Shown in pieces: positions 8,236 through 16,266 of a stretch of 64,000 nt of DNA (the stretch's first letter is position 1; every line of letters starts with the position of its first letter). The DNA lies in NCBI RefSeq assembly GCF_045862785.1, contig NZ_BQXO01000001.1, positions 186,001 to 250,000 of the forward strand. The letters run 5' to 3'. The DNA is from Furfurilactobacillus curtus (GTDB taxonomy: Bacteria; Bacillota; Bacilli; Lactobacillales; Lactobacillaceae). The notes under the pieces are model-generated. The model made no database searches, had not been told where the DNA came from, and saw nothing but the letters and a program-made list of their open reading frames with translations. The position numbers and the translations under genes were made by a program.

Positions 8236-9547
8236 AAGCATTCCCTCCATTATGGCCACCTACCAGTGTCGTACGATTAATCGCTGTTCCACCAGGTAAC
8301 GTGCTGCGGGCAAAGATTGCGGACCGAAATCCAAAACGTTCACGCAGATAATCTACCATGGCTTCAAACTGTTCATTTTTTTGTTGACGCTGAGGATCGA
8401 CAAACAAATCAAGCTGTTGGCCAGTGTTTGGACGTAAGCTGCTGGTATAAACCGCAACATTACGAATCGTTTGTCCTGCCCAGTGATTGTGAAATGCGGT
8501 TAATAACGCCGCGACCAATGACTGATTATGGTCGGTTGGTTCAATCCGAATCGCTTGGTGAAAACCGTCACGTCCATCCGTTTTACTAGCTGCATAAGAA
8601 AAACCGACGCTAAGGGTGATGCAACCAGCGAGCTGGTGATGGTGGCGTAACCGTGCCCCTACTTGTTCACCGATTTCTTTAATGACGGTTTCGATTTCAT
8701 ACTGATTATTATAGTCACGTGGGAGAACCTGGGAGTTGCCGATACTGGCTTCATGGACAGGGACAAGTTGCCGTAATTGTGATCGATCGATTCCCCAAGA
8801 CAAGGCAAACAATTGTGTTCCGATCATCCCTAGTTCAGCCTTTAAGGCATAAGGATTGTAATGAGCAAGCTCGACCATGGAATGAATGTCCATTCGCTTA
8901 AGGTGTTGTGCAGTGCGCCTGCCAATGCTCCAAACAGCGTCAAGTTTAGTGATCGGCCAAATTTTTTCAGGAACTGTCTGATATCGAATTTCACCAATTA
9001 GATCAGGCGCGTGTTTGGCATACAGGTCTAGGGCTAATTTGGCTTGAATCGGGTTTTCACCGATCCCAACAGTCACATAAAGTCCCAGTTCGCGCCGAAT
9101 AGTATCTTGGATCATATGAGCGACCGCCAAGGGTTGGTCACCAAATAAACGCCAAGAGTGGGTTAAATCTAAAATTGATTCATCAATGGAATAGGGCCAC
9201 AAATCCTCATCAGCTACAAAGCGTCGATAAATATTATTGATTTGTAAATTACGTTTGATGTATAAATTCATTCGCGGGGGAACGACGAGAATGTCTTCAT
9301 CTTGCGGTAAATCCCGTTGGCGAGAAACATTGGCCTTTAGCCCATAGCGGCGTTTAGCTTCCGGAGAAGTTGCCAAAATCAACCCGCCATTTGTGTTAGC
9401 CTGCTCACTCATAACCACTAAGCACGTGATCAAAGGGTCTAAATCACGCATAGAAGCTTCAACACTGGCATAAAAGGATTTGTTGTCAATCAAAAAGAAG
9501 ACGCCGTGGGGCTCGTTTTGATCATCGTAATCATACGTTTCGTACAT
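8228..9547 (-). CDS. Y-family DNA polymerase, UvrX/UmuC type
   Basis: A 439-residue translesion polymerase. The N-terminus holds the catalytic aspartate motif FFLIDNKSFYASVEAS, followed by the second acidic motif YSIDESILDLT and the helix-hairpin-helix region WSIGRRTAQHLKRMDIHS. The C-terminal little-finger domain includes CITLSVGFSY. This matches the plasmid/phage-type UvrX (ImpB/MucB/SamB) branch rather than DinB. The ATG at 9547 has AGGTG upstream; the GTG at 9556 lies inside that ribosome binding site. A LexA-type box precedes the gene, so SOS induction is expected. It heads a three-gene operon with the unknown and YolD-like genes. Confidence 0.93.
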   Translation of the reverse strand: MYETYDYDDQNEPHGVFFLIDNKSFYASVEASMRDLDPLITCLVVMSEQANTNGGLILATSPEAKRRYGLKANVSRQRDLPQDEDILVVPPRMNLYIKRNLQINNIYRRFVADEDLWPYSIDESILDLTHSWRLFGDQPLAVAHMIQDTIRRELGLYVTVGIGENPIQAKLALDLYAKHAPDLIGEIRYQTVPEKIWPITKLDAVWSIGRRTAQHLKRMDIHSMVELAHYNPYALKAELGMIGTQLFALSWGIDRSQLRQLVPVHEASIGNSQVLPRDYNNQYEIETVIKEIGEQVGARLRHHHQLAGCITLSVGFSYAASKTDGRDGFHQAIRIEPTDHNQSLVAALLTAFHNHWAGQTIRNVAVYTSSLRPNTGQQLDLFVDPQRQQKNEQFEAMVDYLRERFGFRSAIFARSTLPGGTAINRTTLVGGHNGGNAYD

Positions 9548-9587
9548 TAAGATCACCTCACTTCGACATAAGTATGTCTTGATGATA

Positions 9588-9601
9588 CAAACGTATGTTC
9601 C
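9588..9601. promoter_or_regulatory. LexA (DinR) box-like operator upstream of the UvrX operon
   Basis: CAAACGTATGTTCC contains AAC-N4-GTTC, close to the Gram-positive LexA consensus CGAAC-N4-GTTCG, 40 nt before the polymerase start. A second dyad, GACATA-AG-TATGTC, lies between it and the gene at 9565-9578. Confidence 0.65.
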
Positions 9602-9640
9602 CCTTTGTCAAGGGGGGACTGTCTTAAAAATATAAACAGC

Positions 9641-9676
9641 AAAAAAATCCGCTTCGTCAATGAGTATGACAAAGCG
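9641..9676 (-). terminator. terminator of the 9699-10745 gene
   Basis: CCGCTTCGTCA (9649-9659) pairs with TGACAAAGCGG (9666-9676) with one mismatch. Seven A on the plus strand (9641-9647) give the U-run of the minus-strand transcript. Confidence 0.8.
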
Positions 9677-9698
9677 GTGAAATGCTTGGGATGGTGAT

Positions 9699-10745
9699 TT
9701 AATTGTTGGATTGTTCAACGGCGGCATCGTATTGCTGTTGTAATAGCGTGATTGCAGCAGGTTCACTACGCGGAGCAGTGTAAGGCTTCATGGCTAAACG
9801 ACGAACCATTGGATCATTGTCACCATAGTGAACGTCAAATAGTTCATGGATACTATCAGTTTGCCCGTAATCATTACGGTCCGCATAATTAAATGAGGCA
9901 CCATTGATGATGGCGTTTCGCTCCTCAATCGTTAAGTTACGAACATAATTGGGAACGTCAGTGACGGTCGCTAATTGTGCCAATGGAATAACCAAAAAAG
10001 TTGGGATGGGAACTGGCGTAATGATGAATTCACTGTGAAAGTTGACTAAACGTTTAAAGTTAGCGGTAGGCAACGCCGGTAAAACACCGCGGGCTAACAT
10101 TTCAGGCACCTTATTGTGTAGTCGTGATGAACTTGCTTGACTACTAGCTTGACCGTGTCGTCGCGCATCTCGATCAAAATTAATCAGTGCCTCTAAGTCA
10201 GTTTGACCAGTTTGTTGAAAATTTTGTCGAATATAGGCCACATTATGCGCATCGATGTAATAACGCAGTTGATGTACGATTCGCGTATTTGAATCATCTA
10301 GTGCTAATCCATTAGGAAACGCCGTACGAACCGTTTGCGCTAATTGATCCCAAAAAGCGTCGTTGGGTGCCAACTGTTCAGCAAAGTCACGATCCAAGAT
10401 TAAATCGCCTGTGGTTTGGCTTAAGTGAGCCCCAAGCGTGGTCAAGACGTGCCCTAATTTATCAGCAGCGGAAAGGGTACTAGCCGCGAATAGTTGCGAG
10501 AACAAGGGGCTGCCAGTCTGAACGCTAGCAGCACGCCACGTGTCAAATTGAGTTGTGAGATTGGTATCGTTAACTTGATGCGCAATCTGTTTGGCTAGCG
10601 CGGCAATAGCTGCTTCATCCCAATGATCATGATCGGCTAAAGTTACCAATAAGTCGTACGTACCATCCACATAGTTTGGCATGTTTGAACTAGACAAACT
10701 AACCGGGGGTTGAATAAAAGAAATTAATGTTTGACGTTGAACCAT
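9699..10745 (-). CDS. unrecognised cytoplasmic protein, 348 aa
   Basis: The start ATG at 10745 is set by AGGAGG 8 nt upstream; the open frame continues to 10838 without another site. The protein is soluble, with no signal peptide and no transmembrane segment. Features include an alpha-helical first half and LRYYIDAHNVAYIRQNF near residue 165. A basic/serine-rich linker (DARRHGQASSQASSSRLHNK) follows, then a second half with NFKRLVNFHSEFII and SIHELFDVHYGDNDPMVRRLAMKP. It has some likeness to the streptococcal/lactobacillar DUF3114 group, but I cannot confirm this. It is monocistronic with its own terminator. Confidence 0.6.
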   Translation of the reverse strand: MVQRQTLISFIQPPVSLSSSNMPNYVDGTYDLLVTLADHDHWDEAAIAALAKQIAHQVNDTNLTTQFDTWRAASVQTGSPLFSQLFAASTLSAADKLGHVLTTLGAHLSQTTGDLILDRDFAEQLAPNDAFWDQLAQTVRTAFPNGLALDDSNTRIVHQLRYYIDAHNVAYIRQNFQQTGQTDLEALINFDRDARRHGQASSQASSSRLHNKVPEMLARGVLPALPTANFKRLVNFHSEFIITPVPIPTFLVIPLAQLATVTDVPNYVRNLTIEERNAIINGASFNYADRNDYGQTDSIHELFDVHYGDNDPMVRRLAMKPYTAPRSEPAAITLLQQQYDAAVEQSNN

Positions 10746-10886
10746 GGCACAAGCCTCCTGATGTATTAGAACAAGCCTACCATAAAAGTAGTGCACTAGG
10801 TGGATTTCAGGCGCTTCATTATTTTTTGAACAAACCACATCCGATTTTTCATAATTAGAAATGAAATTAAAAAGTAGTTTTGTTCA

Positions 10887-12254
10887 TCAGTGTTCCTGCA
10901 CTGTTTGTGGATGCGCCTTTTCGTAACGATATTCAAAATAGAAATATAAAGTAATGTATAAATAACATAGTGCTGGCACGACAAATGAAAATTGCATGGA
11001 TCCCGACAGATCAGAAACGATACCTTGAATAGCTGGAACAATTGCGCCACCGATCAGCGCCATTACGATTACGGCACCGGCTGTTTCTGTATGTTGCTTT
11101 TCGTGAACTTGATCTAACGTGTGGGTATAGATTGTCGGCCATTCAGGACCAAAGAAAAAGCTGGTCATGATGGCAGCGTAGACTGCAATCATATTTGGAA
11201 CCGTGAAAGTAACAATTAAGGATAAAACCCCGAGCAACGAATAGGTGACTAAGGTTCCGGTAATTGAATACTTACTCATAAAGTAGTTGGCGATTAGTTT
11301 TCCCATGAACCAAGCAATATACGAGTAAATCATGAAGGTTGAGGCCGCGCTATCAGTGATCTTGGGGTTAATGTTCAACGCTAACCGAATCGTGAAAGAC
11401 CAAACCGTGGTCTGCAGACCAGCATAAATAAATTGGGTGAAGACCCCTTTTTTAAAGCCGCTATTATGCCAAAGATAGCGCAAGGTTTCACTAAGGGTTG
11501 GTTGTTTCTCTTCAACCATGGTGTTATCAGCGTTAACTTGAGTGGCTTTTGCTTGTGGCATTGGAACCAGAGCGAAAGCAATTAACATGACTAAAAGCAC
11601 GATCAGAATGTATTTATATGGGCGCAGCGTTAGTTGCAGCATTTGTTCGCCGTATGCGATTCGTGCAGCACCGTGCATATGAGCCATTTTTGCACTTAGA
11701 TTACCAACGGCCCCAAAGATTAGAAACTTGCCAAGCAAAATGCCCGTAATATCACCGAGTGGCACCAAAGTTTGTGAGATGTTGAGGCGCAGGGTAGAGA
11801 ACTTTTTCGGTCCTAACATTGAACTATAGGTGTCACTGGCCGTTTCTAAAAAGCTAAGGCCGATTGCAATCGCAAAAATAGCGACCAAAAACATGCTATA
11901 AGTTGCCACACGCGAAGCAGGGAAAAAGAGTGAACAGCCAATAATATAAAAGATAAGTCCGGTCATAATTGCAAATTTATAGCTAGCTTTTTTGATGACC
12001 AACGAAGCTGGTATGGCGATCAAAAAATAACCGCCATAAAAAGCACTTTGAACAAAGGCAGTGGCTGCGTCATTAAGCATGAAAACAGTCTTGAATTGGG
12101 TAATTAAGATATCGTTTAGGCTAGCGGCTGCACCCCAAAGTGGGAAAATTAGGGAGACCATTAAGTATTGAAAAATTGGTGTTTTGCTTAGATAACCATC
12201 GGAAAGTTGTTCCCAACCATGGTTTTTTTTGTTTTTTACTTGAGTTGCCTGCAT
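10887..12254 (-). CDS. FucP-type MFS sugar:H+ symporter
   Basis: A 455-residue, 12-helix major facilitator. The N-terminal region (QYLMVSLIFPLWGAAASLNDILITQFKTVF, then FYGGYFLIAIPASLVIKKASYKFAI) matches the L-fucose permease FucP branch, including the asparagine-aspartate pair in helix 1. It is downstream of rbsD in the same orientation (60-nt gap), so the likely substrate is D-ribose, although fucose cannot be excluded because RbsD and FucU are related. RBS AAGGAG. A palindromic operator (12287-12300) lies directly upstream, in addition to the one before rbsD. Confidence 0.85.
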   Translation of the reverse strand: MQATQVKNKKNHGWEQLSDGYLSKTPIFQYLMVSLIFPLWGAAASLNDILITQFKTVFMLNDAATAFVQSAFYGGYFLIAIPASLVIKKASYKFAIMTGLIFYIIGCSLFFPASRVATYSMFLVAIFAIAIGLSFLETASDTYSSMLGPKKFSTLRLNISQTLVPLGDITGILLGKFLIFGAVGNLSAKMAHMHGAARIAYGEQMLQLTLRPYKYILIVLLVMLIAFALVPMPQAKATQVNADNTMVEEKQPTLSETLRYLWHNSGFKKGVFTQFIYAGLQTTVWSFTIRLALNINPKITDSAASTFMIYSYIAWFMGKLIANYFMSKYSITGTLVTYSLLGVLSLIVTFTVPNMIAVYAAIMTSFFFGPEWPTIYTHTLDQVHEKQHTETAGAVIVMALIGGAIVPAIQGIVSDLSGSMQFSFVVPALCYLYITLYFYFEYRYEKAHPQTVQEH

Positions 12255-12286
12255 GGTAATGCTCCTTAATTGATTTTAAAATTTGA

Positions 12287-12300
12287 GTAAAAGGTTTTAC
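12287..12300. promoter_or_regulatory. second GTAAAA-N2-TTTTAC operator, between rbsD and the symporter gene
   Basis: GTAAAAGGTTTTAC repeats the dyad found before rbsD, with only the central two bases different. It lies 33 nt before the symporter start. Confidence 0.6.
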
Positions 12301-12313
12301 GGGGAAACCAGGC

Positions 12314-12709
12314 CTAAAAGGTAACTCCAGATTCTAAGATAATATTCGAGTAGGCCGACATTTCACCTGTTCGAACAAAGGCGTGCGTTTGCGCTAAGTC
12401 GCGTTTGAGTTCTACGTGTGGTAAAAATACAATCTCAATATCGGGTAATAATGCTTTAATTGCCGTCAGTTGCTTAGGATTAACTGTTTTTATTTCTTCG
12501 GCTAAATAAATCTTTTGCACGGCTAATTCGCTGAGAACATTCTCTAACACATCGATGAATCGTGGCAGATCTTTTGTCACCGCTAAATCGATCTTTTTTG
12601 TTCCCAGTGGTACAGGCATTCCAGCGTCACCAATGCTTAGCCAATCCATGTGGCCCATTCCAGCAATTACGGTTGATAATTCTGAATTAATGACGGTTGT
12701 TTTTTTCAA
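12314..12709 (-). CDS. rbsD: D-ribose pyranase RbsD
   Basis: A 131-residue protein that converts the beta-pyranose to the furanose form of ribose for phosphorylation by RbsK. Motifs are INSELSTVIAGMGHMD (catalytic His about 20), GDAGMPVP, AEEIKTVNP and the C-terminal VRTGEMSAYSNIILESGVTF; the tail matches RbsD of E. coli closely. Start is TTG with AAAGGAAG upstream. It is the first gene of a two-gene unit with a FucP-type symporter. No ribokinase or RbsR gene is in the window. Confidence 0.93.
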   Translation of the reverse strand: MKKTTVINSELSTVIAGMGHMDWLSIGDAGMPVPLGTKKIDLAVTKDLPRFIDVLENVLSELAVQKIYLAEEIKTVNPKQLTAIKALLPDIEIVFLPHVELKRDLAQTHAFVRTGEMSAYSNIILESGVTF

Positions 12710-12759
12710 AATAAGGACTTCCTTTCGATTTGTCAGAGGGTTATAAATTAGACTAATTT

Positions 12760-12773
12760 GTAAAACGTTTTAC
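12760..12773. promoter_or_regulatory. LacI-family-type operator upstream of rbsD
   Basis: GTAAAACGTTTTAC is a perfect 14-bp palindrome with a central CG, as favoured by LacI/GalR regulators such as RbsR. It is 51 nt before the rbsD start, in the rbsD/thioredoxin divergent region. Confidence 0.7.
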
Positions 12774-12908
12774 TTAGCTCACTAACCAGCATTTGTTTTT
12801 GAAAACGCTATTAAAATTAGCATGTCATGTAACCGATTGCAATACTTTTTTCGTATATTTGTTAACGCGCTTGACTAGGAAGATTGTTTAAGAAGATAAA
12901 CTTTGCGC

Positions 12909-12936
12909 TTGACATTTACTACCGTCGCTATAAAAT
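12909..12936 (+). promoter_or_regulatory. promoter of the thioredoxin-like gene
   Basis: TTGACA at 12909-12914 and TAAAAT at 12931-12936, 16-bp spacer, just upstream of the AAAGGAGG ribosome binding site. Confidence 0.65.
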
Positions 12937-12964
12937 AGTAAGTAAATCAAAGGAGGGTGCATTG

Positions 12965-13300
12965 ATGACACCAATGGAAAACATGAGTAACGCAGAGTTA
13001 GATGATGTAATTAAGCGTGATGGTAAAGTGATGCTTTACTTTTCTGCAACTTGGTGCCCTGACTGTGCCTTTATTAAGCCAGTGATGCCCGATATTGAAT
13101 CAAAGTACCGTCAATATCAATGGGTTCACGTTGACCGTGATGCCAACCTTGACTTTGCACAGGAACTTGGTGTCATGGGAATTCCGAGTTTTGTTGCTTT
13201 TGAAAATGGTCAAGAAATTGGTCGTTTTGCTAATGCCGATCGGAAAACACGACAAGAGGTTGAACAATTTATTGACTCCGTTGAAAGTCAACCTGCCTAA
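12965..13300 (+). CDS. thioredoxin-like protein with WCPDC active site (YtpP-like)
   Basis: A 111-residue single-domain thioredoxin fold. The active site reads SATWCPDCAFIKP, that is CPDC rather than the CGPC of housekeeping thioredoxin; the cis-proline loop GIPSFVAFENG is present. CPDC and the C-terminal DRKTRQEVEQFI resemble Bacillus YtpP. Start ATG at 12965 has AGGAGG 8 nt upstream, so the open frame back to 12884 is not translated. It probably acts as a thiol reductase in the cytoplasm. Monocistronic, with promoter and terminator visible. Confidence 0.88.
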   Translation: MTPMENMSNAELDDVIKRDGKVMLYFSATWCPDCAFIKPVMPDIESKYRQYQWVHVDRDANLDFAQELGVMGIPSFVAFENGQEIGRFANADRKTRQEVEQFIDSVESQPA

Positions 13301-13320
13301 GTTAGAATTCGTTAATTCCA

Positions 13321-13353
13321 GCGTGATCACTTATTAAGTGATCACGCTTTTTT
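13321..13353 (+). terminator. terminator of thioredoxin-like gene
   Basis: Perfect 12-bp stem (GCGTGATCACTT / AAGTGATCACGC), 3-nt loop, then six T. Confidence 0.93.
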
Positions 13354-13426
13354 AGTGAGCGTTGGATGAAAGCTGATTGAAAAATGACAAAAGTGTTAAA
13401 CTGGAAAGATGCTTAAGGAGGGTCTC

Positions 13427-14209
13427 ATGTTTTTAACGATGAATGATGGTGTTAAATTAGCCTACACTGATCAAGGAACCGGTCAACCGATTGTGATTTT
13501 GACTGGCTTTGGTGGCGCTAAGGAAATTTGGCATGCACAGATTCCTGCGTTATTGGCCGCTGGGTATCGGGTTGTCAATGTCGATGCGCGTAATCAGGGA
13601 CAATCACAGCATACTGTTAAAGGCCGCCGGATTAGTCGGCATGGGATGGACCTAGCGGAAGTGATCCAGCAATTAGAGCTTAAGCAAGTTGTTTTACTAG
13701 GCAATTCAATGGGCGCCGCCACAATCTTTGCCTATTTATCCTTATTTGGCGATGCAAATGTTGCTGCCGTGATTGATATTGATCAGAGTCCCAAGATGAT
13801 TAACACACCAGATTGGCCATATGGTTTCAAGCAGGCAACATGGACCGATTATCCGGATTATTTCCGGATGCCTTTAGGGCCATCAACCTTCAAACATATT
13901 GATGACGAAACATTTGCATTAGTGCAGGAGGCTGCTCAAAGGGCGCCCTTTGATGCAAAACTAAATGAACCATTTTTGTTTGATCATGCTGCGGCAGACT
14001 GGCGGGATGTTGTTGCTCAGCTGAGCAAACCATTGCTGATATTGGCCGGTGCTCAGTCACCATACTTTAACCCGGATTTTGCGCCTGTAACTGCAGCAAT
14101 GGCAGTTAAGGGTGAGGCTAGAATGATTCAACAGGCCGGCCACATTGTGATGGCCGAACAAAGTCAGGCGACTACTGAAGCAATCCTGTCATTTTTAAAA
14201 CGTGTTTAA
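13427..14209 (+). CDS. alpha/beta-fold hydrolase
   Basis: A 260-residue alpha/beta hydrolase. The nucleophile elbow is GNSMGA (Ser about 99), an oxyanion region GFGGAKEIWHAQIP and VDARNQGQS lie upstream, and the catalytic His is in AGHIVMAEQ near the C-terminus. The fold and lid resemble proline-iminopeptidase/haloperoxidase-like esterases; the substrate is unknown. Start ATG at 13427 follows AAGGAGG at 7 nt; the ORF's upstream extension lacks support. Monocistronic, convergent with the OsmC gene. Confidence 0.85.
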   Translation: MFLTMNDGVKLAYTDQGTGQPIVILTGFGGAKEIWHAQIPALLAAGYRVVNVDARNQGQSQHTVKGRRISRHGMDLAEVIQQLELKQVVLLGNSMGAATIFAYLSLFGDANVAAVIDIDQSPKMINTPDWPYGFKQATWTDYPDYFRMPLGPSTFKHIDDETFALVQEAAQRAPFDAKLNEPFLFDHAAADWRDVVAQLSKPLLILAGAQSPYFNPDFAPVTAAMAVKGEARMIQQAGHIVMAEQSQATTEAILSFLKRV

Positions 14210-14229
14210 CATCTTTGAAGAAGCGACAA

Positions 14230-14283
14230 AATAAACCTAGGTGATTGCCCGAATAACTTTGTTGGCAATCACCTAGGTTTATT
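14230..14283. terminator. bidirectional terminator between convergent genes
   Basis: A perfect 20-bp inverted repeat (14230-14249 with 14264-14283), 14-nt loop. The arms end in AATAAACC/GGTTTATT, giving weak U-runs in both directions. Confidence 0.8.
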
Positions 14284-14308
14284 CAGCATGTTTAATAATG
14301 CAGGAAAG

Positions 14309-14749
14309 CTAATCTTCCCAATGGTCAACCAATGTAAAGGTCACATTATTGCTACCGGAGACTAATTTTGAAACAGGACAGCGTGATTCAGCCAATTCAA
14401 ACCAGGCTTGAGCGGTCTGTCGATCAACCTCATCGGTAGGAATATAGACGGTGACATCGACGAAAAATTGAAACCCATGGGTGTCGTGTGCTTGATCAAC
14501 ATCTGCTTTTACTTTAGTGCGATGTTCATAACCATCACGTTTTTCAATTGCTTCAAGTGTCGCATTAAAACATGTTGTTAGTGCAAGGCCGAGTAACTGT
14601 TCCGGATTAGTTCCTAAATGGTCGTTACTAGTGGTATTAATTTTCACGTCAATTTCATCCGCGCCCACGGCATAAGCATGGCCGATCAGACCATCTTCAT
14701 TGATGAGCGTTGTGTGATAGGTTGTTCGTGGACGTTGAGATTTATCCAT
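14309..14749 (-). CDS. OsmC/Ohr family peroxidase-like protein
   Basis: A 146-residue OsmC-fold protein. The two redox cysteines are visible, one in ALTTCFNATLEAI and one in AESRCPVSKL, as in organic hydroperoxide reductases (Ohr/OsmC). The N-terminal YHTTLINEDGLIGHA and NPEQLLGLAL segments are also typical. It is expected to reduce organic hydroperoxides in the cytoplasm with a thiol partner. RBS GGAGGATC lies 8 nt before the ATG. Ohr versus OsmC subgroup cannot be settled by eye. Confidence 0.88.
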   Translation of the reverse strand: MDKSQRPRTTYHTTLINEDGLIGHAYAVGADEIDVKINTTSNDHLGTNPEQLLGLALTTCFNATLEAIEKRDGYEHRTKVKADVDQAHDTHGFQFFVDVTVYIPTDEVDRQTAQAWFELAESRCPVSKLVSGSNNVTFTLVDHWED

Positions 14750-14875
14750 AATGATTTGATCCTCCCAGTGTTTTTACCAAAGTTAATTAGCTCTAGTTTA
14801 GCGAGTTGAAAGCGATTACGCAATTAATTTGAACGTCTGTGGCTGGATTAATCACGATAAAAAAGCGTAAATAGA

Positions 14876-14936
14876 TATTTTTAAAAATGCAAAAACAGGT
14901 GACTTAATTTGCATTATTTAAAAATAACGGTATAGT
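14876..14936 (+). promoter_or_regulatory. malic enzyme promoter with overlapping long dyad
   Basis: Left arm TATTTTTAAAAATGCAAA (14876-14893) and right arm TTTGCATTATTTAAAAATA (14908-14926) are inverted copies differing by one inserted base and one change. TATAGT (14931-14936) is a -10 with TTTGCA (14908-14913) as -35 at 17 bp, so the right arm overlaps the promoter. The right arm also contains TTATTTAA, which fits the TTATT(A/T)AA repeat that I recall for the malate response regulator MaeR in Lactobacillus casei. Confidence 0.6.
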
Positions 14937-14967
14937 TACACTGTAAAATTAAATCGGAGGCTTATAG

Positions 14968-16125
14968 ATGGCAGATCAGTTAGATGAAGTTTTGAAGTTA
15001 CACGCGCGTCATAATGGTGTGTTAGGAATCGAGTCAGAAATGGCTGTCAATAATCGCAGTGATTTAGGAAAAGCGTACACGCCCGGGGTGGCAGCCATTT
15101 CCAAACTGCTTGCAAAGGATCCGAGTTTACGTGATCGTTATACGCTCAGCGGTAAATTAGTCGCTGTTGTTTCAGACGGCTCGGCGGTCTTAGGCTTAGG
15201 CAATATTGGTCCGGCCGGCTCTTTACCCGTGATTGAAGGTAAATCGTTACTATATAAAGATTTAGCTGGTGTGAACGCTTTACCATTGTCGGTTGCGCAG
15301 GTATCAACGGATGAATTCGTGGCGACAGTTAAGAACATTGCTGGTAGTTTTGCTGGAATTCACCTTGAAGATATCGCCGCGCCGCGCTGTTTCGAAATTG
15401 AAGCGCGTTTAAGTCAGGAATTAGATATTCCTGTCTATCATGATGACCAAGAGGGTACTGCAGTGGTGGTTATGGCTGGCTTGTTGAATGCAGCCCGGGT
15501 GGTTGGCAAGGACTTCCATAACTTACGAGTTTTAATTAATGGTGCTGGCGCATCTGGGATTGCAACTGCTCGTTTGTTAGCCGCTGCGGGAATTAAACAG
15601 ATCACCTTAGTCGACATCAATGGGGTTATTACGCCGGATGATCAGCGAGCTAATGCCTATCAACGTCAATTAGCTGCTCAATTAGGGTCTCATGTGAACG
15701 GTTCCACCTTGTCGCAGGCGATTATTGGCCAAGATGTTTTCATCGGCTTATCAGATGCCAATGTCCTCAGTGCAGAAGCGGTCCAAACGATGGCAGATCA
15801 GCCAATTATTTTCGGCTTGGCTAATCCCATACCAGAAATTGACCCTGACGTTGCTCAAAAGGCAGGCGCGGCAGTAATTGCGACTGGTTCTAGTCAATAT
15901 CCTAATCAAGTCAATAACATCTTGGTCTTTCCGGGCTTATATAAAGGTCTTTTAAGTAGTGGGCTAAAAAAGGTGAGTCTAGAACTAGAGACCAACGTTG
16001 CCAATGCGTTAGCTAATATGGTTCAGGAGCCAAAATCAGAGCATATCGTACCCGGCGTATTTGATGAAGGCGTGGTAAAAACGGTCGCTGAAGCGGTGGT
16101 GGATTTTGCAAAGGCTAACGCGTAA
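14968..16125 (+). CDS. NAD(P)-dependent malic enzyme
   Basis: A 385-residue enzyme that oxidatively decarboxylates L-malate to pyruvate and CO2. The N-terminal malic domain has NRSDLGKAYTPGVA (catalytic Tyr), GNIGPAGSLPVIEGKSLLYKDLAG (catalytic Lys) and HLEDIAAPRCFEIE plus YHDDQEGTAVV (metal ligands). The Rossmann domain has LINGAGASGIATARLL. Length matches the short bacterial MaeE/CitM class. It is followed by citX and citG; in several lactic acid bacteria this enzyme leads the citrate operon. Strong RBS (CGGAGG). Confidence 0.95.
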   Translation: MADQLDEVLKLHARHNGVLGIESEMAVNNRSDLGKAYTPGVAAISKLLAKDPSLRDRYTLSGKLVAVVSDGSAVLGLGNIGPAGSLPVIEGKSLLYKDLAGVNALPLSVAQVSTDEFVATVKNIAGSFAGIHLEDIAAPRCFEIEARLSQELDIPVYHDDQEGTAVVVMAGLLNAARVVGKDFHNLRVLINGAGASGIATARLLAAAGIKQITLVDINGVITPDDQRANAYQRQLAAQLGSHVNGSTLSQAIIGQDVFIGLSDANVLSAEAVQTMADQPIIFGLANPIPEIDPDVAQKAGAAVIATGSSQYPNQVNNILVFPGLYKGLLSSGLKKVSLELETNVANALANMVQEPKSEHIVPGVFDEGVVKTVAEAVVDFAKANA

Positions 16126-16226
16126 GCTTAAGTTAAACTTGTGAGTTTTTCAGCCACCTTTTCTATAATTGCGGCTGTTTGCTATTAGCAAGTGATTCAA
16201 AGAAACGCGAGGACATCATTGTTGCG

Positions 16227-16232
16227 TATAAT
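16227..16232 (+). promoter_or_regulatory. possible -10 box for citX
   Basis: TATAAT lies 35 nt before the citX start in the 141-nt gap after the malic enzyme gene. The -35 region (AACGCG) is poor, so this promoter is tentative. Confidence 0.4.
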
Positions 16233-16266
16233 AGCTAATTATGATGAAAGTTGAGGCGGAGGAACA

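Noticed and set aside
12760..12773. Reading GTAAAACGTTTTAC as a CcpA cre site
   Set aside because: The spacing of its arms is two bases longer than cre; it fits a dedicated LacI-family operator better, and it recurs before the partner gene.
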